From the NCBI GenBank assembly GCA_903823545.1, contig CAIJTL010001437.1, forward strand, positions 1-8,196: a stretch of 8,196 bases of DNA, given 5' to 3'. The position numbers and the translations under genes were made by a program. Of the stretch, positions 1 through 6,928 are shown in pieces (the first letter of the stretch is position 1; each line of letters starts with the position of its first letter). The notes under the pieces were generated by a model, which saw only the letters and a list, made by a program, of their open reading frames with translations, had not been told where the DNA came from and ran no database searches. This DNA is from an uncultured Planctomycetaceae bacterium (GTDB lineage Bacteria; Planctomycetota; Planctomycetia; Planctomycetales; Planctomycetaceae).

Positions 1-2
1 CG

Positions 3-671
3 AATGTGGCCGAAGCCAATGGTGTCAACGGCGACTACGGCTATGTTCTGGCTTACGAACTGACTCCGAGTGGCGGCGTCGATGGAAACCAGCCGTTCCC
101 TTACACACGCGACAATACGGCGACCATTCGGCCATTCGATCGGATCGCGTACTACCTGGAACTGCAAACGGGATCGGGACCGTTGGAATACGTGTACGCC
201 TCGATGGACGCCTTCACCAACGACATCACGAAGATCGGAATTCCCAACGGCAGCAATCTCTTCAAGTGGCAGCAGACGGTGAGCCATCTCAACGTCTTCT
301 CGAACCGACCTTCGAGCGGTAACGGTGCGATCACGACCGGGACCGAATTGGCGACTGGCAACATCGAAATCTGGCCGAGTAACTACGGTCCGGGAAACGG
401 GACCAATATCCCGAATGCCAATAGCTCCTTTGACTTTGGGGATGACAGTGCCGACACCAACCTGGGGTACGGGTCATTCCAAATTCATAACTACGACCTT
501 GATGGCACTGATCCTGGAACAACGGGCCAGACCTTGCTGGCCTACAACAATTGGCGCGGTGGTGGCGATTTAGGTATCGGCACCAATACAGGAGGAGGTC
601 AACCGGATTGGACCTTTAGTAACAACAGCTTGGCCAGCTACAGCGTCAAACGAATGGCCATTCTGGTCCAC
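3..671 (+). other. N-terminal beta-rich domain of the giant protein, type seen with sialate O-acetylesterase-like exoproteins
   Basis: Residues 1-222 differ in composition from the rest: they are aromatic-rich and not repetitive. Landmarks are PFDRIAYYLEL (43-53), VYASMDAFT (63-71), GNIEIWPSNYG (118-128), GYGSFQIHN (154-162), NNWRGGGDLGIG (181-192) and PDWTFSNN (200-207). From memory, a domain with this order of motifs occurs in planctomycete and verrucomicrobial exoproteins annotated as sialate O-acetylesterase-like, where it looks like a non-catalytic beta-sandwich module. No GDSL-type catalytic motif is visible here. An esterase domain could lie upstream of the window, but this is speculation. 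The domain may start before position 3. Confidence 0.5.
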
Positions 672-3600
672 GAAACGGCCCCGCGAACGGTTTTCACCGA
701 CAATTCACTCGTGAAGCAAGGGGCCGGCACGCTGACGCTCGGCGGAGCCAACACCTACAACGGAACGACATCCGTGAATGCCGGTACGTTGGCGGCCGGC
801 AATGCGAGCGCGCTTGGCGCAACGTCCGCCGGGACCACCGTCGCAAGCGGTGCAGTCTTGGAACTCTCTGGCCAGTCAATTGGCTCCGAAGCGGTGGCGC
901 TCAACGGAACCGGCATCGCTTCGGGTGGTGCGTTGATCAACAGCAGTGGCACGGCGGCGAGCCTGTCCGGCAACATCACACTGGCTAGCAACAGCAGCAT
1001 CGGCGGCAGCGGCAATTTCACGCTCTCGGGTGTCATCGAGGATGACGCTGGAACATTCGGTCTGACAAAAGTCGGCGCGGGGACCGTAACGCTCACAGCC
1101 GCGCAAGGGTACGACGGTGACACCACCGTCACAGCGGGAACGCTGGCCATCAACGGCTCTGTCACATCGAACGTCACCGTCGAGAGCGGCGGAAAGTTGG
1201 GCGGTAGCGGTACGATTAACATTGCGAACAACGTTAGCGTGCAAAACGGCGGCAGTGTGGTACCAGGCAACAGCTCGGGTATTCTCAACACAGGCGATAT
1301 CACGCTGGCGGACGGCTCGAACTTGAGCATCGAACTCAACGGCACGACGGTTGATTCGCAGTACGATCAGTTGAACGTCACTGGTTCAGTCACGCTCAGC
1401 GACGCAAATTTGGTTATCACGCTCGGCTTCACCCCCGCCAATGACGATCTCTTCACGATCATCAGCAACGACGGAACCGACGCGGTTCAGGGACTCGGCA
1501 CGTTCAAAGTAGGCGGCATCTCGATCCCCGATGGCGGAGCATTCTACGTCGGGCTGACGCGGTTCGTAATCGACTACACCGGCGGCTCGAACAACAACGA
1601 CATCACGCTGCTCGTGCAAAACTTCACGACCGAAGCCACGCTCGACGGAAGCGGCAACCTCGTCATCACCGACATCCAATCCGGCGGTCAGAGCGACACG
1701 CTGACGATCAAGTCCGACACGACAAACTCGAAGTTCATCCTGCACGATCCGAACCGATTGCTGGGTGCATCGGGCATCGCCGGTGCGACCGGCAGCGGCA
1801 CTGACACCGTGACGGTTCCATTCAGCGCCGTGACCGGCACGCAAATCTTCGTCAACACGCTGGCGGGCAATGACTCGCTGACGGTTGATTTCTCGCTGGG
1901 TAATTTTGGCAAGACGCTGAACTACAATGGCGGCACGCAAGCGACGGGCGACTCACTGACTGTGACCGGTGGAGGGACGTTTGCCGCTGTCTCGCACACG
2001 CTGACGAATGCGAACGACGGCAGCATCAGCGTCACCGGCAACAGTGCGATCAACTACAACGGTCTCGAACCGATCACCGACAACTTGTCGGCCATCGATC
2101 GCATCTTTAGCTTCAACGGCGGCGATGAGATCATCTCGCTCATCGACGCGAGCGGCTCGAACATGACGATCGACTCGACGCTGTCGGAATCGGTCACGTT
2201 CCAGAATCCAACCGGTTCGCTGACGATCAACGCGGGAACTGGTTCCGACACGGTGAATGTGGCTGGTGTTGATTCAACTTATTCCGGCAACCTCACCATC
2301 AATGGGGACGGCGGAATCGACAATGTCAGTTTTGAGACAAACTCCACGAACATCGCTAGTGGCACATTGACGATTGCTGCGGAAAGCGTGTCGTTGACGC
2401 AAGCAGTCACCGCCGGTTCGGCAACGATCACGGCAGGCTCCATCAACATCGCTGCGACGTTGACCGCAAACAGCGGCATTACTTTGCAACCTGACGACGA
2501 TACAGACACGATCGGAGTCGGCACGGGGAGCGGAACTTTCAGTCTCACAGAGTTGGAACTGGCGAACCTCTCTTCGACAGGGACGGTTATCATCGGTCGC
2601 TCTTCAAGTACGGGAGCCATCGACATCGCTGATTCAGACAACGGCAACGTTGACCTGAGGGGCGAAGCGTTTCATCTGACGCTGCGTGGCGGAGCGGTCA
2701 CGTTCAACAACGGACTGACGCTCGCCGACAGCAAGACGCTGACACTCAACACCGGTGCGATCACGAGTCCTAACAGCGGCACCGACGTAACGATCGGCGG
2801 CAGCGGGACGTTAAGCATTACCGCCAGCGGAACGATCGGCACGTCGGCCGATCCGCTGACGATGTCGGTCGCGAACCTCGACACGTCGAGCGGCAACAAC
2901 GATCAATCGTTGAGCACACTCAGCAGCACGACGATCGGAGTCAACGGCCTCAACGTCGGAACCGGAGCAATCACGTTGGCCAGCGGCACGTTCGTCGCCA
3001 GCGATGCTTCATCGTTTGACGACAATTCGGATGTCGCCGTCAACGGGACGTTCGATCTCAACGGCTTCAGCGAAACGCTCGACGCACTGTCGGGAACCGG
3101 CATCGTGGATACCTCCGTCGCCGGAGCGATCACGCTGACGACCGGCCATAACGTCGGCATCGGCTCGTTCGGCGGCACGTTGCAAAACACAAGCGGCACG
3201 CTGTCGCTGACGGTGGTCGGCGGTACGCAGTTCCTCTCGAACGCCAATACGTATACCGGCACGACGAACGTGAATGCCGGAACGCTCGATATCAGCAACG
3301 CTGCCGCATTGGGCTCAACGTCAACAGGTACGTCGGTCGCCAGCGGGGCTCAACTCAACGTTTCTGCCAGCCTGACGATTGCCGAACCGTTGTCGCTCGC
3401 CGGCGAATTATCTGTCAGCATTCCGGCAGCAACTGGAGTGAGCGTTAATTGGGGAAGCAACATCACGTTGACTGGCTCCAGTGCGACGCTCAAGCCGCTC
3501 GCGGCCAATGACCTACTCACCGTCAACGGTATCCTCAGCGGCACGACGTTGACCAAATCAGGCAACGGGCAAGCGACACTGACAGCGGCGAATACTTATT

Positions 3601-6326
3601 CTGGGTCAACCACGATCAACGCTGGCATACTGTCTGTGAGCGGTTCGTTGCCCGATGCGACGGATGTCAGTGTTGCGAACAATTCGATCTATGACATTGC
3701 GGTGAGCGACACGATTGATGGTCTCTCCGGATCAGGGAACGTCACTCTCGGAGCAAACACGCTGACCGTCGGCAGCAACAATGAAACTGCCGCGACGTTT
3801 GCAGGATCAATGAGCGGTACGGGCGGCCTGACAAAAGTCGGTACTGGAAAGCAGACCCTGTCCGGAACGAATTCCTTCACTGGTCCAACAACAATCAACG
3901 CCGGAACGTTGTCAGTGAGTGGTTCGTTGTCCGATATCACTGACGTGAGTGTTGCGACGAACGCGACCTACGACGTCGCGGCCAACGATGCAATCGACGC
4001 CCTCACTGGTACGGGCCGAGTGACACTCGGTTCAAACACCTTAACCGTCGGTACGAACAATGAAGCCAACGCCACGTTCTCCGGAGTGATTCGGGATAAT
4101 GGTGGCCTGACCAAGATCGGCACCGGCAAGCAGACTTTATCTGGCGCGAACACCTACACCGGAGCGACGACCATCGACGCTGGGACGTTAAGCGTCAACG
4201 GTTCGATCACGAGCAACGTCACTGTGAACTCTGCAGGAACGCTTGCTGGAAGCGGTTCGGTTGCGGGAACTGTTTCTGGAGCCGGATCGGTTGCGCCCGG
4301 CAACTTAGCGGGAACGCTCACGGTCAACGGTAATTACTCGCAGAGTGCGAACGGCAATCTCAATGTCGAACTGGGCGGCCTGACGGCGGGGACTCAGTTT
4401 GATCGACTGGTCGTGAACGGCACTGTAACGCTCGCCGGAAACTTGAATGTAAGCCGGCTTTCCGGGTTCATACCGACGTCCTTGAACACGTTCAGGATCA
4501 TTGAAAACGACGGTACTGATCCGGTTGTCGGGACGTTCGCAGGCTTGGCCGAAGGGGCCACCTTCACGGCAACTGACGGAACGAATTACCGAATCAGCTA
4601 CGTTGGCGGAACCGGTAACGACGTTGTGCTTTCGCTGCCGACTCCGGATATCGTGCTCAACTCGGTCACGACAGACGGCAACACAACACTGACGGTGAAC
4701 TACCAGATTCTGACTTCCGCGTTGGCCAGCCCTGTGGGAGTCCGCTTCCTGAGATCAACGGATCGAATCAACAATTCCGGCGACACGGTACTCAGCGACG
4801 TCGTGATCAATAACGCGGCCGACTTAACGGTCGGCTCTCACTCGGTGACGTTCACAATTGGTGCAACACGAGGCACACAAGTGCAATTGCCCGGAGCGGT
4901 CGTGACTCAGGCGGACCCGACGACGGACTATTATTTGCTCGCCACAATGGATGCGACGAACGCGGTGGTCGAAGTCGATTCTGACCCGCTCAATGAAGAT
5001 AACACGGTGACGATCACGGGCGCGTATGCGACTCCGAAAGCGATTTACGTTCACGGCGGAGAGAGCGGCGACACGATCCAGTTGAGCTACCTGTCATCGG
5101 GCAATATTACGCTTGCTGTCAGTGGATCATTCAATGTCAGCTATTCCTACTCATATGGAACTACGCCTCAGTTCCGCATCCGAACTCATGGCGGAGACGA
5201 TTCTGTGAGCTACTCCACAGAGTCAGGCATACTCGCCAGACCGATGTTTGCATTCGGTGGTGACGGAAATGACTCGCTGGTCAGTGGGCATGGTAATGAC
5301 ACCCTCAGCGGCGGTGACGGAATCGACTCCATGACTGCGGTGGGGGACGTCAACTTTACTTTGACGAACGTGCGATTGACCGGTCTTGGAACCGACACGC
5401 TTTCCAGCATCGAAAGTGCGAATCTCACCGGCGGGGCGGACTCAAATACCTTCACCGTGACTGGTTGGACTGGAGGCGGGAGTTTTAACGGAGGCGGTGG
5501 AACTTCGACGTCGAATATCGACACTATCGTTGCGAGTAAGAACGTGAACTTCACGTTGTCGAATTCTGTGCTGCAAACTTCCGACGGAGTTACCTTAGCG
5601 TTGTCGAGCATCACGCGGGCGCTGCTGACTGGTGGAAGCGGCAACAACTCGTTCGACATCACCGGTTGGTCCGGCACCGGAAGGCTCACCGGTGGTGTGG
5701 GGACCGATACCATGTCGATCACGCGAAACGCCGATATGTCGCTGGTGACGAAATCTTCGACGACGTCTCTCACAACGGACGGCTTAGGGCTTATGAGTCT
5801 CACCACCATCGAAGTGGCGAATCTCACCGGCGGCGCGAACAACAACACGTTTACGCTGACAAATTGGCTGGGGACCGGCACGATTACCGGAGGTGGCGGC
5901 CAAGACACAATCGTCGTGACGGCCACCGCTAGCGGGGCGAGCTTTACATTGTCAGACGCTCAATTAGTCATCTCGAACGGCTTCAATATGTCACTCGTCA
6001 ACATTGCCACCGCCAACCTCATTGGTGGCACGAGCGCGAACTCTTTCGACGTGAGTGGCTGGCGCGGCACTGGCCTGCTCAGCGGTGGCGGTGGGAAGGG
6101 AATCGACACGGTCATCGCCTCTGCCGGCGCCGACTTCACACTGAGTACCACTTCTGCAACAGACAGCACTTTGTCACTCACAAACGGCTTGTCGATGACA
6201 CTTAGCAACGTGAGAGCGGCCAAGCTCACCGGCCTCATTACCACCCGCGTGTTTGTGATCTCCGGTTGGACGCCCAGCGGAACGCTGACGAAAGCGGCTG
6301 GAGAACTTGTCGATCTCAAGCGATAG
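3..6326 (+). CDS. Giant PATR-repeat, RTX-containing surface/extracellular protein (5'-partial)
   Basis: The frame is open to the window edge, so the true start and any signal peptide lie upstream; the GTG at 6 is only the first start-like codon and is numbered residue 1 here. Modules in order: an N-terminal beta-rich domain (1-222); PATR motifs near 235 and 353 followed by a cap module (412-537); a haemagglutinin-like Thr/Ser/Gly/Asn-rich stretch (about 538-1000); four more PATR-type units (about 1005-1401) and a second cap (to 1544); a CARDB-like beta-sandwich region (about 1548-1674); RTX nonapeptides (1751-1777); and five C-terminal repeats (1781-2106). I found no cysteine. Such proteins are predicted extended beta-helix/beta-solenoid exoproteins. 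Unlike classical type V autotransporters, the C-terminus has no translocator barrel and no PEP-CTERM or LPXTG-like tail. Substrate, partner and export route cannot be read from the sequence. Stop TAG at 6324-6326. The family call is firm; the function is unknown. Confidence 0.9.
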   Translation, partial: NVAEANGVNGDYGYVLAYELTPSGGVDGNQPFPYTRDNTATIRPFDRIAYYLELQTGSGPLEYVYASMDAFTNDITKIGIPNGSNLFKWQQTVSHLNVFSNRPSSGNGAITTGTELATGNIEIWPSNYGPGNGTNIPNANSSFDFGDDSADTNLGYGSFQIHNYDLDGTDPGTTGQTLLAYNNWRGGGDLGIGTNTGGGQPDWTFSNNSLASYSVKRMAILVHETAPRTVFTDNSLVKQGAGTLTLGGANTYNGTTSVNAGTLAAGNASALGATSAGTTVASGAVLELSGQSIGSEAVALNGTGIASGGALINSSGTAASLSGNITLASNSSIGGSGNFTLSGVIEDDAGTFGLTKVGAGTVTLTAAQGYDGDTTVTAGTLAINGSVTSNVTVESGGKLGGSGTINIANNVSVQNGGSVVPGNSSGILNTGDITLADGSNLSIELNGTTVDSQYDQLNVTGSVTLSDANLVITLGFTPANDDLFTIISNDGTDAVQGLGTFKVGGISIPDGGAFYVGLTRFVIDYTGGSNNNDITLLVQNFTTEATLDGSGNLVITDIQSGGQSDTLTIKSDTTNSKFILHDPNRLLGASGIAGATGSGTDTVTVPFSAVTGTQIFVNTLAGNDSLTVDFSLGNFGKTLNYNGGTQATGDSLTVTGGGTFAAVSHTLTNANDGSISVTGNSAINYNGLEPITDNLSAIDRIFSFNGGDEIISLIDASGSNMTIDSTLSESVTFQNPTGSLTINAGTGSDTVNVAGVDSTYSGNLTINGDGGIDNVSFETNSTNIASGTLTIAAESVSLTQAVTAGSATITAGSINIAATLTANSGITLQPDDDTDTIGVGTGSGTFSLTELELANLSSTGTVIIGRSSSTGAIDIADSDNGNVDLRGEAFHLTLRGGAVTFNNGLTLADSKTLTLNTGAITSPNSGTDVTIGGSGTLSITASGTIGTSADPLTMSVANLDTSSGNNDQSLSTLSSTTIGVNGLNVGTGAITLASGTFVASDASSFDDNSDVAVNGTFDLNGFSETLDALSGTGIVDTSVAGAITLTTGHNVGIGSFGGTLQNTSGTLSLTVVGGTQFLSNANTYTGTTNVNAGTLDISNAAALGSTSTGTSVASGAQLNVSASLTIAEPLSLAGELSVSIPAATGVSVNWGSNITLTGSSATLKPLAANDLLTVNGILSGTTLTKSGNGQATLTAANTYSGSTTINAGILSVSGSLPDATDVSVANNSIYDIAVSDTIDGLSGSGNVTLGANTLTVGSNNETAATFAGSMSGTGGLTKVGTGKQTLSGTNSFTGPTTINAGTLSVSGSLSDITDVSVATNATYDVAANDAIDALTGTGRVTLGSNTLTVGTNNEANATFSGVIRDNGGLTKIGTGKQTLSGANTYTGATTIDAGTLSVNGSITSNVTVNSAGTLAGSGSVAGTVSGAGSVAPGNLAGTLTVNGNYSQSANGNLNVELGGLTAGTQFDRLVVNGTVTLAGNLNVSRLSGFIPTSLNTFRIIENDGTDPVVGTFAGLAEGATFTATDGTNYRISYVGGTGNDVVLSLPTPDIVLNSVTTDGNTTLTVNYQILTSALASPVGVRFLRSTDRINNSGDTVLSDVVINNAADLTVGSHSVTFTIGATRGTQVQLPGAVVTQADPTTDYYLLATMDATNAVVEVDSDPLNEDNTVTITGAYATPKAIYVHGGESGDTIQLSYLSSGNITLAVSGSFNVSYSYSYGTTPQFRIRTHGGDDSVSYSTESGILARPMFAFGGDGNDSLVSGHGNDTLSGGDGIDSMTAVGDVNFTLTNVRLTGLGTDTLSSIESANLTGGADSNTFTVTGWTGGGSFNGGGGTSTSNIDTIVASKNVNFTLSNSVLQTSDGVTLALSSITRALLTGGSGNNSFDITGWSGTGRLTGGVGTDTMSITRNADMSLVTKSSTTSLTTDGLGLMSLTTIEVANLTGGANNNTFTLTNWLGTGTITGGGGQDTIVVTATASGASFTLSDAQLVISNGFNMSLVNIATANLIGGTSANSFDVSGWRGTGLLSGGGGKGIDTVIASAGADFTLSTTSATDSTLSLTNGLSMTLSNVRAAKLTGLITTRVFVISGWTPSGTLTKAAGELVDLKR
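708..800 (+). repeat. PATR motif 1 (autotransporter-associated beta-strand repeat)
   Basis: The translation matches the usual PATR pattern L-x-K-x-G-x-G-T-L-T-L-x-x-x-N-T-Y-x-G-x-T-x-V-x-A-G-T-L. It begins LVKQGAGTLTLGGANTY and ends NAGTLAAG. It is followed by the common spacer type NASALGATSAGTTVASGA. In known exoproteins each such unit adds coils to a beta-helix. Confidence 0.85.
1062..1156 (+). repeat. PATR motif 2
   Basis: LTKVGAGTVTLTAAQGYDG, then TTVTAGTLAING, fits the PATR consensus, with GY replacing the usual NTY. It leads directly into the first cap module through SNVTVESGGKLGGSGTI, the same transition seen after PATR motif 6. Confidence 0.85.
1239..1616 (+). repeat. Cap module copy 1 of the beta-helix cassette
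   Basis: Starting at VQNGGSVVPGNSSGIL, the translation follows the order typical of the end of PATR passenger segments: a PGN turn, an ‘L-x-I-E-L-x-G’ strand, ‘YDQLNVTGSVTL’, a ‘F-T-I-I-x-N-D-G-T-D’ strand and a closing ‘YTGGSNNNDITLL’. A second, diverged copy lies at 4284-4637 in the same gene and shares these landmarks in the same order. Confidence 0.7.
1617..3017 (+). other. Haemagglutinin-like repetitive segment of the giant protein
   Basis: This is about 467 codons of low-complexity beta-strand sequence with many DTV/DSLTV and GSGTL phrases, such as GSGTDTVTV, AGNDSLTVDF and GTGSDTVNV, then GTGSGTFSLTELELANL and GTVIIGRSSSTG. The latter phrase style is common in filamentous-haemagglutinin-like surface proteins of planctomycetes and cyanobacteria. 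The scattered G-x-D-x-x-x-V turns suggest a beta-helix, possibly with bound calcium, but no clean periodic unit can be defined by eye. Confidence 0.55.
3018..3296 (+). repeat. Degenerate PATR unit (PATR motif 3 at 3201-3296) preceding the tandem units
   Basis: The phrases NSDVAVNGTFDL, DALSGTGIVD, FGGTLQNTSGTL, then NANTYTGTTNVNAGTLDIS follow the same order as the spacer-plus-PATR of the downstream 93-residue units (TDVSVANNSIYDI, DGLSGSGNV, FAGSMSGTGG, PATR). The first half of the PATR motif has lost the LTK-x-G signature and reads LSLTVVGGTQFL. It is followed by NAAALGSTSTGTSVASGA, nearly the same spacer as after PATR motif 1. Confidence 0.65.
3549..4208 (+). repeat. Three PATR motifs in a tandem 93-residue (279-bp) repeat, last unit partial
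   Basis: PATR motifs begin at 3549, 3828 and 4107, exactly 279 bp apart. Unit 1 (3549-3827) and unit 2 (3828-4106) are each 93 residues; by eye about 58 of 93 positions are identical, with no indels. Each holds LTK-x-G-x-G, a TTINAG-x-LSVSGSL segment, D-x-TDVSVA, V-T-L-G-x-NTLTVG and NNE-x-x-ATF. The third copy keeps only the PATR part (4107-4208, about 26 of 34 identical to unit 2) and then passes into the second cap module. The exact period and absence of gaps indicate tandem duplication. Confidence 0.88.
4284..4637 (+). repeat. Cap module copy 2 of the beta-helix cassette
   Basis: Starts at GAGSVAPGNLAGTLTVNG and runs through NLNVELGGLTAGTQFDRL, FRIIENDGTDPVVGTFAGL and YRISYVGGTGNDVVLSL. 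It is the better-preserved version of the module at 1239-1616; paired landmarks include FTIISNDGTD/FRIIENDGTD and IDYTGGSNNNDI/ISYVGGTGNDVV. It closes the beta-helix part of the protein. Confidence 0.75.
4647..5027 (+). other. CARDB-like beta-sandwich region of the giant protein
   Basis: Residues about 1548-1674 begin DIVLNSVTTDGNTTLTVNY, with later ‘VGVRFLRSTDRI’, ‘GSHSVTFTIG’ and ‘DYYLLATMDATNAVVEVDS’. The order (DI-x-L opening, a Y-strand, an F-strand followed by a short acidic loop, Y-L-L-A-x-x-D then V-x-E-x-D-x-x-N) resembles CARDB/CalX-type adhesion modules of bacterial exoproteins. Assignment is by pattern only and another Ig-like fold is possible. Confidence 0.5.
5256..5336 (+). repeat. 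Three RTX-type calcium-binding nonapeptides
   Basis: The codons read GGDGNDSLV, SGHGNDTLS and GGDGIDSMT, three consecutive matches to GGxGxDxUx; the first position is Ser in the second and the asparagine is Ile in the third. In RTX proteins such runs form a Ca2+-bound parallel beta-roll after secretion. Three repeats is few for a type I secretion substrate, and no C-terminal T1SS signal is evident. Confidence 0.8.
5346..6323 (+). repeat. Five C-terminal ~65-residue repeats (‘A-x-LTGG…N-x-F…GW-x-G-x-G’)
   Basis: Repeat boundaries from the translation are 5346-5540 (65 residues), 5541-5726 (62), 5727-5924 (66), 5925-6125 (67) and 6126-6323 (66). The shared core is a beta-strand ‘V-N-F-T-L-S/T’, a stretch ending ‘L-S-x-I-x-x-A-x-L-T-G-G’, ‘N-x-F-x-V/I-x-G-W-x-G-x-G’, then ‘GGGG-x-DT-I/V’. 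The asparagine- and glycine-rich turns resemble those of the RTX segment just before. The fifth copy is eroded: the GG after LT is lost, GGGG is replaced by TKAAG, and the protein ends LVDLKR. Confidence 0.82.
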
Positions 6327-6353
6327 GCTGTTTGTTCAAGGGAGTCGCACAAC

Positions 6354-6377
6354 GGGGCGAGACTGTGAGTTCGCTCC
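6354..6377. other. Weak hairpin in the convergent intergenic gap
   Basis: GGGGCGA (6354-6360) can pair with TCGCTCC (6371-6377) through 7 bp including one G-T, with a 10-base loop. It is 28 bases past the stop of the giant gene. No T-run follows, so it may be chance. Confidence 0.25.
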
Positions 6378-6385
6378 ACGATCGA

Positions 6386-6431
6386 AGCCGTCACTCCGCC
6401 TGATTCAAATGAACCAGGCGATTTGACGGCT
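6386..6431. terminator. Imperfect long hairpin, likely bidirectional terminator between convergent genes
   Basis: AGCCGTCA (6386-6393) pairs with TGACGGCT (6424-6431) over 8 bp. After a 3x3 internal loop, CGCCTG (6397-6402) pairs with CAGGCG (6415-6420) over 6 bp; an A/C mismatch and TTC/GAA then lead to the AAAT loop. It lies 59 bases after the giant-gene stop and 12 bases beyond the nusB stop on the other strand, as expected for a shared terminator. Neither side has a proper T-run, so it is not a canonical intrinsic terminator; it may instead act as a 3'-end stabilising stem after Rho-dependent termination. Confidence 0.5.
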
Positions 6432-6443
6432 GGTCTTTGACGC

Positions 6444-6884
6444 TCATTCTGCTGCTTCAACGGCAGCCGTTGTTGTTCGTTTTTCGGCCGGGATCAATCG
6501 ATCGAGAATACCGTTGACGAACTGAAAGGACTGCGTTGAGCCGTACTTCTTGGCAATTTCGATCGCCTCGTCGATGACGACTCGATGAGGCGTTGCGGTA
6601 TGGAGAAGCTCGTAAGCGCCTAATCGCAGAATGTTTCGATCTGTCGGGGCCATGCGAGAAAGTTGCCAATTGGCGGCGAGTTCTTCGAGGTGTCGATCGA
6701 TCTGAGTACGCCATTCAAGGGTGCCGCAGAACAGTGTCCAGGCAAAGTCTTGCAATCCGCGATCCTTCAATTCCTCGGCAATCATGTTGCGGGTGAGGTC
6801 AACTGACGCATCGGGATTGAGGTCCTTTTGATAAAGCATTTGCATCGCAACTTCGCGGGCATGTGTACGGCGGGAGTTAGTCAT
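6444..6884 (-). CDS. nusB: Transcription antitermination/termination factor NusB
   Basis: 146 residues, close to the usual ~140 for NusB. In the cytoplasm NusB pairs with NusE (ribosomal protein S10), binds boxA RNA and supports antitermination of rRNA operons. Family landmarks are all present: an N-terminal basic helix RRTHAREVAMQMLYQKDL (5-22), where Arg residues meet RNA; NWQLSRMAPTDRNILRLGAY (72-91); RVVIDEAIEIAKKYG (101-115); and FVNGILD (122-128). The ATG at 6884 is chosen because the family homology begins a few residues after it; only a weak GGAA lies about 6 bases upstream. The Ala/Glu-rich last ~12 residues are a variable tail. It is the last gene of the minus-strand group, 91 bases after ribH, a frequent neighbour of nusB in bacteria. 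Confidence 0.96.
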   Translation of the reverse strand: MTNSRRTHAREVAMQMLYQKDLNPDASVDLTRNMIAEELKDRGLQDFAWTLFCGTLEWRTQIDRHLEELAANWQLSRMAPTDRNILRLGAYELLHTATPHRVVIDEAIEIAKKYGSTQSFQFVNGILDRLIPAEKRTTTAAVEAAE

Positions 6885-6928
6885 AAAGTTTCCGGGAATG
6901 CCAAATGACGGACGAGCGTCACTCGGTC

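Noticed and set aside
755..1345. Minus-strand open frame (about 196 codons)
   Set aside because: Antisense shadow of PATR coding sequence with biased composition and no recognisable motif.
3549..4208. CRISPR-like array
   Set aside because: The periodic DNA is in-frame protein repeat of 279 bp with diverged units, not short identical repeats with unique spacers.
5210..5926. Long minus-strand open frame (about 238 codons) opposite the giant gene
   Set aside because: It mirrors the repeat array of the plus-strand gene, gives a Pro/Val/Ser-rich translation with no domain signature, and similar antisense frames occur all along the gene because of its codon bias.
3..6326. Classical type V autotransporter
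   Set aside because: PATR motifs are present, but the C-terminus lacks the ~280-residue barrel with alternating hydrophobic strands and terminal aromatic residue.
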